Below are positions 42,400 to 50,316 of a stretch of 64,000 bases of DNA, in pieces. Numbering within the stretch: the stretch's first letter is position 1; each line of letters begins with the position of its first letter. The stretch comes from CALNXN01 sp942490645. Its GTDB lineage: Bacteria > Pseudomonadota > Alphaproteobacteria > Rhodobacterales > Rhodobacteraceae. A program made the position numbers and the translations under genes. The stretch is from the NCBI GenBank assembly GCA_942490645.1, contig CALNXN010000006.1, positions 62,001 to 126,000 on the forward strand. Reading direction: 5' to 3'. The notes beneath the pieces were generated by a model that was not told where the DNA came from, did no database searches, and saw only the letters and a list, made by a program, of their open reading frames with translations.

Positions 42400-43917
42400 C
42401 TAGGCCGCCGCGAACAGCCCACTGTAGCGATCACGCAGCACGTTCTTTTGGACCTTGCCCATCGTGTTGCGCGGCAATGCGTCAACGACCACCAGTTTAC
42501 GCGGATGCTTGAACCGCGCGAGCTTGGCCTGCACGGCATCTGCGCAGGCCTCCAGATCCGGCGTGACACCCGGTTCTGCCACCAGAACACCCACGACCGT
42601 CTCGCCAAAGTCCGCATGTGGCACACCGATCACGGCGCTTTCCAGCACGCCGGGTTGCTCGTCCAGCACCAGCTCGATCTCTTTGGGATAGATGTTGTAG
42701 CCCCCTGAAATGATCAAATCCTTGTCACGGCCAACGATGTGGACATACCCATCTTCGTCGATGCGCCCCAGATCACCGGTGATAAAGAACCCGTCTTCAC
42801 GCAACTCTTCGGCTGTCTTTTCAGGCATTTGCCAATAGCCCTTGAACACATTGGGGCCCCGCACCTCGATCACACCCACCTCGCCTTGCGGCAGCGCGGC
42901 ACCTGATTTCGGATCACAAACCTTCAACTCCACTCCCGGCAACGGGAACCCGACTGTCCCGGCGCGACGCTCGCCGTCATAGGGGTTGGAGGTGTTCATA
43001 TTCGTCTCGGTCATGCCATAGCGTTCCAGAATCCGGTGCCCGGTACGCCCTTCGAACTGGACATGGGTTTCCGCCAAAAGCGGTGCCGAGCCCGAGATGA
43101 ACAGGCGCATGTCGCGCACCAGATCACGGGTGAAACGGGCGTCGTCCAAAAGGCGGGTGTAGAAGGTCGGCACGCCCATCATGGTGGTCGCCATGGGGAT
43201 CTTGTCGATCACCGTATCGATGTCGAATTTGGGCAGGAACACCATGGCCCCGCCCGCCACAAGCGTCACATTCGTCGCCACAAAGAGCCCGTGCGTGTGA
43301 AAGATCGGCAACGCGTTGATCAGCACGTCATGGCTGTCAAACCGCCACTGTTCGGCAAGCGTGCGCGCGTTGGACAAGAGATTGGTCTGGGTCAGCATCG
43401 CACCTTTGGAGCGCCCCGTCGTGCCCGACGTATACAGAAACGCCGCCAGATCATCCGCATCGCGCGGCACTGTGTCGAACGCGGTTGGCAACCCTGCGGC
43501 GGCCTGCGCCAGCGTGCCGGACCCATCTGCGTCGAGTGTCATGAGCTGCGCGTCCAGCCCCTTGGCGATAGGCAGCAAGCCGTCCGCGCGCCCGGTGTCA
43601 CAGACGACCATCCGCGCGCCACTGTTTTCGATGAAATAGGTCAGCTCATCGACCGTATAGGCCGTGTTCAGCGGCAAAAACACCAACCCCGCTTGCACGC
43701 AGGCCGCATAAAGCGCCAGCGCCTGCGGTGATTTTTCCACCTGTGCCGCAAGTCGATCACCGGGTTTGAGGCCGCTGTCGGTCAGCGCATGGGCAAAGCT
43801 TGCCGCGCCCTGCAAAAACGCATCATGGGTGATGGTCTGCCCATCGGGCAGATAGAGGAAGGGCGTTGCTTTGCCCGAATGGACGCCAAAAAGCTCATCA
43901 TAAAGTGGATTTGCCAT
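42400..43917 (-). CDS. matB: Malonyl-CoA synthetase
   Basis: ATP-dependent acyl-CoA synthetase of 505 residues that activates malonate to malonyl-CoA. The P-loop YTSGTTGRSKG is at 162-172, the adenylate-binding RYGMTETNM near residue 300, the hinge ITGDLGRIDEDGY near residue 380, and the catalytic lysine at about 488 (MGKVQK). Substrate assignment comes from the operon: the preceding gene is malonyl-CoA decarboxylase, 14 bp upstream, and the transporter genes precede that. It is the last gene of the operon and is convergent with DUF1289. Confidence 0.93.
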   Translation of the reverse strand: MANPLYDELFGVHSGKATPFLYLPDGQTITHDAFLQGAASFAHALTDSGLKPGDRLAAQVEKSPQALALYAACVQAGLVFLPLNTAYTVDELTYFIENSGARMVVCDTGRADGLLPIAKGLDAQLMTLDADGSGTLAQAAAGLPTAFDTVPRDADDLAAFLYTSGTTGRSKGAMLTQTNLLSNARTLAEQWRFDSHDVLINALPIFHTHGLFVATNVTLVAGGAMVFLPKFDIDTVIDKIPMATTMMGVPTFYTRLLDDARFTRDLVRDMRLFISGSAPLLAETHVQFEGRTGHRILERYGMTETNMNTSNPYDGERRAGTVGFPLPGVELKVCDPKSGAALPQGEVGVIEVRGPNVFKGYWQMPEKTAEELREDGFFITGDLGRIDEDGYVHIVGRDKDLIISGGYNIYPKEIELVLDEQPGVLESAVIGVPHADFGETVVGVLVAEPGVTPDLEACADAVQAKLARFKHPRKLVVVDALPRNTMGKVQKNVLRDRYSGLFAAA

Positions 43918-43931
43918 CGCCTGCCCTTTTC

Positions 43932-45179
43932 CTATTCCGATGCCGTTTCTGCCGCTGCGGCCAATGCGCGGACCTCCGGCGACGCCGCAACGACATGGTC
44001 AACGGCGAAGCTCTCGAGGTTTTGCGCCACTTTTGCAAAATCGTAAAGGTAGTTCACCATGGCTCCGCTCGACTGCTCCAACCCTTTGTCGGACACATCG
44101 GCCTGTGCGTGCACCTGATGCAGCAACGCGCCATTGCCAAGGTGAAACCGTGCGACAGGATCGCGCGGCAAACCGTCGGATCGTTTGACATCCAGAAGAT
44201 AATGGGCCGCGAGACTGCGAAGGCGCTCGGTCTCGTCCGGGGCGACTTGCACCTCTTGATCCGCAAGCCAGCGGCCAAATCCGGGGATCGGTGACAGGGT
44301 CACAAATGTTTTCAGGGCCGGCGTTTCGACCGACAGATCCGCGGCGACCTGCTTGATCAGCGAGTTACCGAAGGAGATGTTCGCCAACCCCTCCTGACAG
44401 TTCGAAATCGAATAAAAGACGGCCGTGTCCGCCGCTTCCGCCTCGATCTTGTCGCGGGATTCGGCCAGCAGATTCTGAATGGAGCCCGGCACGCCTTTGG
44501 TCAGCGCCACCTCGACAAAGATCAGCGGTTCGTCGGGCATCGCGGGGTGAAAGAACGCAAAACAGCGCCGATCCGTCGGTTCCAGCCTGCGGCGCAGATC
44601 TTCCCAACTGTCGATCCGGTGCACGGCTTCATAGGCGATGATCTTGTCGAGAATGAACGCCGGGCTGCCCCAGTTGATCGGGCGCAGCACGAGAAACCCG
44701 CGGTTGAACCAACTTGCAAACAAGTGGCGAAAGTCCAGATCCAGCGCGCGCAAAGCGTCATCATCACCGCTCAGGCGCAGCAGATCGGCGCGCATCGCCA
44801 CAAGGGCCGCCGTCGCCCCCGGCACCTGATTGAGCCGCCGGATCAATTCCTGGCGCGGCGGCTCTGCGGCCTGCATGAAGCTGCGGTAGGTCGATTTGGT
44901 CTGCGCGGCGGCAAAGGCTTTCAGCGCGGTTTCCACCCTGCCCGCGTCGATGTTCATGTCGCGCGCAAGGTGATGAAAGAACGCAAGCTTGGCGTCATCC
45001 TCCAGCTCGCCATAGCGCCCCAAAAGATTGCGCGCGACGGTCAGCCCGGACCCTTCTCCGGATGCGCCGATCAATTCAGCCGCCAGCGCCTCTATCGGCC
45101 GATCATCGCGCCCTGCGGTCCGTCCCAGCCGGTATCGCCGTTCGAAAACAGTTGAGAGCAGATCCGCGAGCAGGGTCAC
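43932..45179 (-). CDS. matA: Malonyl-CoA decarboxylase
   Basis: 415 residues. Converts malonyl-CoA to acetyl-CoA and CO2. The N-terminal helical domain precedes the GNAT-like catalytic domain, whose signature FYSISNCQEGLANISFGNSLIKQV (residues about 278-301) is present, with LGNGALLHQVHAQAD near the C terminus carrying the conserved histidine. The best start is GTG 45179, which overlaps the dctM stop by 4 bp (GTGA) and has GGGAG upstream. A longer open frame to 45236 lies within dctM and adds residues foreign to the family. The name matA follows rhizobial usage. Confidence 0.93.
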   Translation of the reverse strand: MTLLADLLSTVFERRYRLGRTAGRDDRPIEALAAELIGASGEGSGLTVARNLLGRYGELEDDAKLAFFHHLARDMNIDAGRVETALKAFAAAQTKSTYRSFMQAAEPPRQELIRRLNQVPGATAALVAMRADLLRLSGDDDALRALDLDFRHLFASWFNRGFLVLRPINWGSPAFILDKIIAYEAVHRIDSWEDLRRRLEPTDRRCFAFFHPAMPDEPLIFVEVALTKGVPGSIQNLLAESRDKIEAEAADTAVFYSISNCQEGLANISFGNSLIKQVAADLSVETPALKTFVTLSPIPGFGRWLADQEVQVAPDETERLRSLAAHYLLDVKRSDGLPRDPVARFHLGNGALLHQVHAQADVSDKGLEQSSGAMVNYLYDFAKVAQNLESFAVDHVVAASPEVRALAAAAETASE

Positions 45180-46492
45180 ACCGCCGCTCCCATGACCGCA
45201 TCCGGCAACCACGTCGCGATACCCGGAAAGAGGCACAGCAATATGATCGCGATCACCATACAGGCCACGTAAGGCATTGATCCGAGGAGGATCGTCTTGA
45301 GTTTGATGTCAGGTGCAATGCCGTTGATCACGTACAGGTTCAGGCCCACAGGCGGTGAGATCAGGCCAATTTCCATGTTGATGGTCAGGACCACCGCAAA
45401 CCAGATCGGGTCAAAGCCCGCCGTCGTGATGATCGGCAACAGGATCGGGGCCGCCATCAGGATCACGGCGACGGGTGGCAAAAAGAACCCGGCAATCAGC
45501 AAGAACACGTTGACCGCCCCCATCAGCACCCATGGGTTGACGTCCAGCGTTCCGATCCACGCGGCGATGGATTGCGTGATAAAGAGCGAAGACAGCATAT
45601 AGCTGAACACACCTGCCGCGGCGATGATGAACAGGATCATCACCGATTCCTTGGTGCTGTCGCGCAGAACGACCCAAAGGTCTTTTGGATTCCAGAGCCG
45701 GTAAATCACCATCGCGATGATCAGGCACAACAGCGCGCCCACTGCAGCCGTTTCGGACGGCGTCGCGATCCCGCCATACATCGCGTAAAGCACGCCGATG
45801 ATGATCGCGAGAAAGGGCAGAACGCGCGGCAAGATCTCGAACTTTTCGCGCCACGTGTAGGTGGTGGACGAGAGCACATCCATATTGCCCGACCGCCACG
45901 TGGAATAAAGCGACCACGCCATGAAGAGGCCCACCAGCATCAGGCCGGGGAAGACCCCGGCCAGAAACAGGCGGCCAATCGAGGTTTCGGTCGCGATGCC
46001 GTAGACGATCATGGTCACGGACGGCGGGATCAGGATACCAAGCGTGCCGCCCGCCGCGATGGAACCTGCCGCAACGCCGTCAGGGTAGCCGCGCTTGCGC
46101 ATCTCGGGGATGCCCATTTTGCCGATGGCGGCACAGGTCGCCGGACTGGAGCCGGACATCGCCGAAAACAGCGCACAGGCCCCCAGGTTGGAGATCACGA
46201 GCCCGCCCGGCACGCGCGTCAGCCAGCGTTCAAGCGCCTCGTAAAGGTCCGCACCGGCGCGCGTCGAGGCGATGGACGACCCCATGATGATGAACATCGG
46301 GATCGACAGCAGGGCAAAGTTGTTGAGCTTGCCAAAGAGAATTTCCGGCATCAATTCCAGCGACCGCATCCCGTCAAAGACGATCAGAAAGCCCGCCGAG
46401 ACGACCAGAAGGCCCAATGCAACCGAAATGCCCGAAAACAGAACAAGAATGGTGAAAACGGCGACCAAAGCGCCCAGCAGAAGCGGATCCAT
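45176..46492 (-). CDS. TRAP transporter large permease (DctM type), probably for malonate
   Basis: 438 residues and about twelve membrane helices. Signature segments include SIPMFIIMGSSIA, MSGSSPATCAAIGKMGIPEMRKRGYP and AAGGTLGILIPPSVTMIVYG, all typical of DctM. It forms the sodium-driven translocation channel with the DctQ subunit. ATG 46492 has GGAGG at good spacing and shares one base with the dctQ stop (TGATG). The malonate assignment rests on linkage to matA and matB. A rhizobial matPQMAB locus of the same content is known from the literature (from memory). Confidence 0.94.
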   Translation of the reverse strand: MDPLLLGALVAVFTILVLFSGISVALGLLVVSAGFLIVFDGMRSLELMPEILFGKLNNFALLSIPMFIIMGSSIASTRAGADLYEALERWLTRVPGGLVISNLGACALFSAMSGSSPATCAAIGKMGIPEMRKRGYPDGVAAGSIAAGGTLGILIPPSVTMIVYGIATETSIGRLFLAGVFPGLMLVGLFMAWSLYSTWRSGNMDVLSSTTYTWREKFEILPRVLPFLAIIIGVLYAMYGGIATPSETAAVGALLCLIIAMVIYRLWNPKDLWVVLRDSTKESVMILFIIAAAGVFSYMLSSLFITQSIAAWIGTLDVNPWVLMGAVNVFLLIAGFFLPPVAVILMAAPILLPIITTAGFDPIWFAVVLTINMEIGLISPPVGLNLYVINGIAPDIKLKTILLGSMPYVACMVIAIILLCLFPGIATWLPDAVMGAAV

Positions 46493-47073
46493 CACACACC
46501 TCCGGTCGTACGGGCTTCGAGACCGTCACCGGCGCCAAGGCCAAAGGGGTCTTCGATCCGCAAGAGCACAGCCACCAGATCCGCGATCAGTTGCAGCATC
46601 AAAAGCGCAAACCCAACGGGCAACGCCAGATAAGGGATCCACAGGCGCACGCCCCAGACGGTGTCCGAGCGCCAGCCCCGCTCCCATGCGAAATGCCAGT
46701 ATTCATACCCATAAAACAGCATCACGCCAACAATCGCGATCGACATCGACATGGTCACGATGAACAGCGCGAAACGGGCCTTGGGGGCCAACCATATCGG
46801 GATCAAATCCACGTTCACATGCCCGCGCAAATGCTGCACATAGGGCAGCCCCAACAGGGTCGCGGCGATGACCAGATAAATGACGGCTTCAGTCTGCCAA
46901 ACGGTCGATCCGTTCATCACGAAGCGGATGAAAATCATCTGACAGGTGATCGCGACCGCCGCCACGATCATGCTGGCGGATATCCATCCGGCCAATGTGG
47001 ATATTGCGGCTACGAGCCGTAGAAAAGGATTGCCGCCCGTCTGCGCGACTGTGGTACTTGGGTTGCCCGCCAC
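46492..47073 (-). CDS. TRAP transporter small permease (DctQ type), probably for malonate
   Basis: 193 residues with four membrane helices. The DctQ pattern FIRFVMNGSTVWQTEAVIYLVIAATLLGLPYVQHLRGHVNVDLI (read as separate short motifs) is clear, especially the GHVNVDL motif. The start is probably GTG 47073, which has CAGGAG at good spacing; an in-frame extension to 47112 runs through the ribosome binding site and upstream hairpin. It is 60 bp downstream of dctP, separated by a stable hairpin, and coupled to dctM. Confidence 0.9.
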   Translation of the reverse strand: MAGNPSTTVAQTGGNPFLRLVAAISTLAGWISASMIVAAVAITCQMIFIRFVMNGSTVWQTEAVIYLVIAATLLGLPYVQHLRGHVNVDLIPIWLAPKARFALFIVTMSMSIAIVGVMLFYGYEYWHFAWERGWRSDTVWGVRLWIPYLALPVGFALLMLQLIADLVAVLLRIEDPFGLGAGDGLEARTTGGV

Positions 47074-47100
47074 GATTGTCTCCTGCCCCTGAAACGTGAG

Positions 47101-47122
47101 GGGGCGGCGCAATCGCCGCCCC
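47101..47122. other. Stem-loop between the TRAP binding-protein gene and the permease genes
   Basis: GGGGCGGCG and CGCCGCCCC form a perfect 9-bp stem with a 4-nt loop. On the minus strand no T-run follows, so it should stabilise or partly end the dctP message. That would raise the binding protein over the permeases, a common arrangement. On the plus strand six T follow, so it can also stop antisense transcription. Confidence 0.6.
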
Positions 47123-47133
47123 GGTTTTTTAGA

Positions 47134-48123
47134 TCAGTCGACCGAAAGGGCCAGATCAAGCAATTCCTGACCACCCGGCGTTTCTTCGACGAAGGCCTTG
47201 TAGGATGTCGTTTGTGCCAGTGCGCGCCACGCGTTGAAGTCCGCCTCGGACATCTCGGCAATCTCCACACCGGCCTTTTCAAAGACTTCGCGGCTGGCGG
47301 CGTCTTCCTTTTTGGCCTCTTCAAGGTAGTAGGCTTCGGCCTTGGCGGCACCCTCCATCAGCGCTTGCTGTTGCGCTTCTGTCAGACCGTCAAAGGTCGA
47401 TTTGTTCATCAAAAGCGGCTGATACATGAACCACAGCGCATATTCACCCGCAGGCGTGTAGCAGGCGACCTGCTCGTAAATGCGGTAGCTGACAAAAGAC
47501 GATGACGACGTGTTGGCGGCATCCAGAACGCCGGTTTGCATGGCATTGTAGATCTCGGACGAGGACATGGAGGCGATGGACGCGCCCGCTCCGGCCAGCA
47601 TCTGCTCGAATGCCTTGCCTGCGGCACGGGTCTGCTTGCCGCCCATATCGTCAGGCGATGTAATGCACTCGTCCTTGCCGGCAAAACCGCCCGCGAGGTA
47701 GCCGTGCACCAGCACCATCACGTCATCGTCGGCCATTTTCGCTTCGATCGCTTCCATGAACGGGCTTTCATTCAACCGCGCGGCGTGGTCGTGGTTTTTG
47801 ACCAGACCCGGCATCAGCGTCAGGTTGTAGGCCGGTTGCTGGCCGCCCGCATAAGACAGCGGCAGCACAGTCATATCAAGCTGGCCACGCGACAACGGTG
47901 TGTATTGCTCGCGTGCTTTGAAAAGCGACTGCGTGGGGAAAATGCGGATCTCAAGCCCGACATCTGCGGCGGCGACCTCATCCGCAACGATCTTGGCGAC
48001 CTGGTGACGAATGTCACTGTCAGACCATTGATGTGAAAGGCGAAGTTCTTGCGCAAAGAGGGCTGTTGTGGATGCGGCCATCATCGCCGCTGCGGCGAGT
48101 GTCGCGGTAATTCTCATTTTCAT
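47134..48123 (-). CDS. TRAP transporter substrate-binding protein (DctP type), probably for malonate
   Basis: 329 residues with a signal peptide (cleavage after TALFA near residue 24). The mature protein shows the DctP fold: LRLSHQWSDSDIRHQVAKIVADEV at the start, RIFPTQSLFKAREQYTPLSRGQLDM, the arginine-containing GGKQTRAAGKAFEQ strand that contacts the carboxylate in relatives, and YNAMQTGVLDAANTSSSSF. It captures the substrate in the periplasm and delivers it to DctQM. ATG 48123 has AGGGAGG 7 nt upstream. It is the first gene of the operon and is preceded by a good promoter and the MatR-type operator. Confidence 0.94.
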   Translation of the reverse strand: MKMRITATLAAAAMMAASTTALFAQELRLSHQWSDSDIRHQVAKIVADEVAAADVGLEIRIFPTQSLFKAREQYTPLSRGQLDMTVLPLSYAGGQQPAYNLTLMPGLVKNHDHAARLNESPFMEAIEAKMADDDVMVLVHGYLAGGFAGKDECITSPDDMGGKQTRAAGKAFEQMLAGAGASIASMSSSEIYNAMQTGVLDAANTSSSSFVSYRIYEQVACYTPAGEYALWFMYQPLLMNKSTFDGLTEAQQQALMEGAAKAEAYYLEEAKKEDAASREVFEKAGVEIAEMSEADFNAWRALAQTTSYKAFVEETPGGQELLDLALSVD

Positions 48124-48165
48124 GGTGTTCCTCCCTAAGTGGTGCCGACGGTACGCCGGTGAGAT

Positions 48166-48194
48166 TTAATTGACGCTGCGTGAACAATAGTCAA
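48166..48194 (-). promoter_or_regulatory. Candidate sigma70 promoter of the malonate operon
   Basis: On the minus strand TTGACT (48194-48189) and AATTAA (48171-48166) are spaced by 17 bp, 43 bp upstream of the dctP start. The -35 element lies 4 bp from the palindromic operator, so a bound regulator would block it. Confidence 0.55.
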
Positions 48195-48198
48195 GTTT

Positions 48199-48208
48199 TT
48201 GTATACAA
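48199..48208. promoter_or_regulatory. TTGTATACAA operator for the GntR/FCD regulator
   Basis: A perfect 10-bp palindrome in the divergent region between the TRAP genes and the regulator gene. TTGTATACAA-like sites are typical of FCD-type GntR proteins, including rhizobial MatR (from memory). TATACAAT within it may also serve as the -10 box for the regulator gene, so autoregulation is plausible. Confidence 0.75.
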
Positions 48209-48276
48209 TATTTGCAATCATGTATTTCGTGCTATGTTCTTGCCCAACGCGTCAGACGTGTCGGAGGTGCTGTGGA

Positions 48277-48933
48277 ATGACCAAAATGAATCCCAACATG
48301 ATCGCCGATCATTTGGAGGAAATGATCCTTGATGGAACGTTCGGCGACAACGATAGGCTGGACGAAACGCAACTGGCCAAACAGTTTTCCGTCTCACGCA
48401 CACCAATACGCGAGGCTTTGCAGCGTCTGATCCATGCTGGTCTGGCCGAACAGATACCACGACGCGGTGTTTTCGTGCGCCAGCCCGGCGCCATCGAACT
48501 GCTCGAGATGTTTGAAGTCATGGCGGAATTGGAGGCCGCCAGCGCGCGCTTTGCCGCGCAACGCATTTCAGACGCGGCTCTGAAGGAGTTGCAGGAGGCC
48601 AATCACGACTGCGAGCAAGCCCTGAAGGAAAAGAACGCCGACAAGTATTATCTCGCCAACGAACGCTTTCACCACATTATCTACGCCGAATCCGGCAATA
48701 GTTTTCTGGCTGCCGAAGCGGCGCGCCTGCATCGCCGGCTCAAGCCCTTCCGACGGCTTCAACTCAGGTTGCGCGGGCGGCTCAGGCAGTCGATGTCCGA
48801 ACATGAGAGCATTCTCAAGGCGCTGACCGATGGCGATCCCGAAGCGGCCGCGGAGGTCACACGGCAGCACATCGCGGTACAGGGCGACAAATTCCACCAC
48901 CTGATCTCGACGCTTAAAACAGCTGCGGAATAG
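48277..48933 (+). CDS. GntR-family (FCD subfamily) regulator, probably of malonate catabolism
   Basis: 218 residues. The N-terminal winged helix-turn-helix (about 1-70) has LDETQLAKQFSVSRTPIREALQRLIHAGL and the wing RRGVFVR. The C-terminal FCD domain (about 78-205) is all helical, with metal- or ligand-binding histidines in NERFHHIIY and SEHESILKAL and in VTRQHI. Such proteins are usually repressors released by the carboxylic acid substrate, here presumably malonate or malonyl-CoA. ATG 48277 has CGGAGG upstream. It is divergent from the TRAP/mat operon, the same arrangement as in rhizobia. Confidence 0.93.
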   Translation: MTKMNPNMIADHLEEMILDGTFGDNDRLDETQLAKQFSVSRTPIREALQRLIHAGLAEQIPRRGVFVRQPGAIELLEMFEVMAELEAASARFAAQRISDAALKELQEANHDCEQALKEKNADKYYLANERFHHIIYAESGNSFLAAEAARLHRRLKPFRRLQLRLRGRLRQSMSEHESILKALTDGDPEAAAEVTRQHIAVQGDKFHHLISTLKTAAE

Positions 48934-49236
48934 ACGGCGGTGCTGCGCCGGTGCTGGTCGCCCGCCGCAGTGAGCCAAAGCCGATCTTGCGCTGTTGTCT
49001 GAGTATGCATCAAGTCATTGCCGTGCCGCGCAGGACGGTGTGGCTCCATCAAAAATCGCGTTATTGGCAGGCTTTCGCGTCAAACGCAGCACTCCGTGTT
49101 CTGTGTTTGAACGACCTGATGTGTTTCCGACACGGCGGTGCGGCGACCTCGAAAGCTCCACGCGGCGCAGTCGCTTGGTGGATGTCCGCCAAAAGACGCT
49201 GCGCGCAGAACATCTTCGCGCCGAAGGCCCCTCGCG
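48934..49236. other. Intergenic region between matR-like gene and DUF2235 copy 2
   Basis: 303 bp with no supported gene. A plus-strand frame stays open from 48995 into the next gene's antisense strand, but it has no ribosome binding site or recognised family. No tRNA or strong hairpin was seen. The translated text of this frame has a low-complexity look reminiscent of dispersed intergenic repeats, a weak impression only. Confidence 0.4.
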
Positions 49237-50316
49237 TCAGACCGTCTTGCCCCAACTCATCAACCCCCGCGCCGCGGGCCGCGTTGCTTGGCGTACGTCA
49301 ACACTTTCGTGGATGCGCTCGGATCGGTCCTCGCCCACTTTTCGCGAACGCCGGGTGATGAAGTATTTGCCATATCCGCGGAACGTGCCCAGCATCGGGG
49401 CGGTGGCATCCTGCGGAAAACGCGCCGACCAGCCTTGCGGCAGGGGCAGCCCGCAGGTTTGCGCCCGTTCCATCATCCACACCAGCGATATGTTGGACAG
49501 CGGGCGCGCCGTCTCAAACCCACCCAATTGGCCGCCCACATCACCATGCGTGCCCGCAAACCACACCTGTTCAGTCCGGCCCGCGTATCCTTGTGGGCAT
49601 TGCCACAGCACGGGCTTGTACGCCAAGCGCGTCTCGTCCAGCGCCAGTGCGTGAAAGCCGTTTTTGACATTATGGCTCAGTTCATGGTTGTGAAACTCGT
49701 GCCTTGGCGCAGACAGCCGCCAGAGGATCGGCACATTCAGCCCCAGCGATTTGACCGTGTCCCAGACGCCGATCATCTCAATGTCCACCTGCTCCAGGCA
49801 TCGTGCCCGTGCAAAGGCGCGTGCGGCCGGGCTATCGGGCGCGGTCTCGTAATGGCGGTAGAGATCACGAATATTCCGCTCGGTGGCGCATTCCGCCTTC
49901 AAGAGGCCCATCAGGTCAATCGCACCGGCCAGACTGCGCACCGCATAAGCGCCGCGCGAATAGCCCAACAGGAATATCTTGTCGCCCGGACGATAGCGAG
50001 AGGCCAGATAGCCATAGGCGCGGCGGATCTGACGGTTGATCCCCTTGCCCATCATCACATCGCGGGCAGAGCGCCAATCGGTCCATTGCAGGCCGGGTTC
50101 ATAGTAGATCGACAGCTGACTGCCCATTTCGCGGCACATGCGGTAGGCGCGGCCCGCGTTCGTCTCGCACCCCGGATCGAGCGAGGACATCGTGCCATCG
50201 AGGATAACAACATGGGTAACAGGACCACGGCGCGGGCCAAAATCACGGGCCGGGCGGCGCCATAACGTGCGGCGCAGCCAGACCAGTGCCTTCTTATTCC
50301 GCCGCGATAGCCTCAC
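49237..50316 (-). CDS. DUF2235 alpha/beta-hydrolase-like protein (copy 2)
   Basis: 359 residues. Basic N terminus, then the family strand THVVILDGTMSS (about 34-45), nucleophile motif GYSRG at 118-122 with S120 as candidate catalytic serine, GVWDTVKSLG near residue 185, and FAGTHGDVGG near residue 267 supplying a likely histidine and aspartate. It is clearly related to 14647-15789 but diverged, with a longer start. GTG 50316 overlaps the end of the molybdenum hydroxylase gene by 23 bp; a shorter start inside the basic leader cannot be excluded. No secretion genes nearby. Function unknown. Confidence 0.82.
   Translation of the reverse strand: MRLSRRNKKALVWLRRTLWRRPARDFGPRRGPVTHVVILDGTMSSLDPGCETNAGRAYRMCREMGSQLSIYYEPGLQWTDWRSARDVMMGKGINRQIRRAYGYLASRYRPGDKIFLLGYSRGAYAVRSLAGAIDLMGLLKAECATERNIRDLYRHYETAPDSPAARAFARARCLEQVDIEMIGVWDTVKSLGLNVPILWRLSAPRHEFHNHELSHNVKNGFHALALDETRLAYKPVLWQCPQGYAGRTEQVWFAGTHGDVGGQLGGFETARPLSNISLVWMMERAQTCGLPLPQGWSARFPQDATAPMLGTFRGYGKYFITRRSRKVGEDRSERIHESVDVRQATRPAARGLMSWGKTV

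Noticed and set aside
45180..45236. N-terminal extension of malonyl-CoA decarboxylase into dctM
   Set aside because: GTG 45179 with a GTGA overlap and ribosome binding site explains the start; the extra residues are not family-like.
45572..46633. A 350-codon open frame antisense to the TRAP permease
   Set aside because: Extremely rich in Arg, Asp, Gln and His with no fold-like pattern; a shadow of the dctM gene.
47101..47130. Terminator for a plus-strand transcript at the dctP-dctQ hairpin
   Set aside because: The hairpin has a T-run in the plus direction, but no plus-strand gene precedes it; its likely role is in the minus-strand operon.
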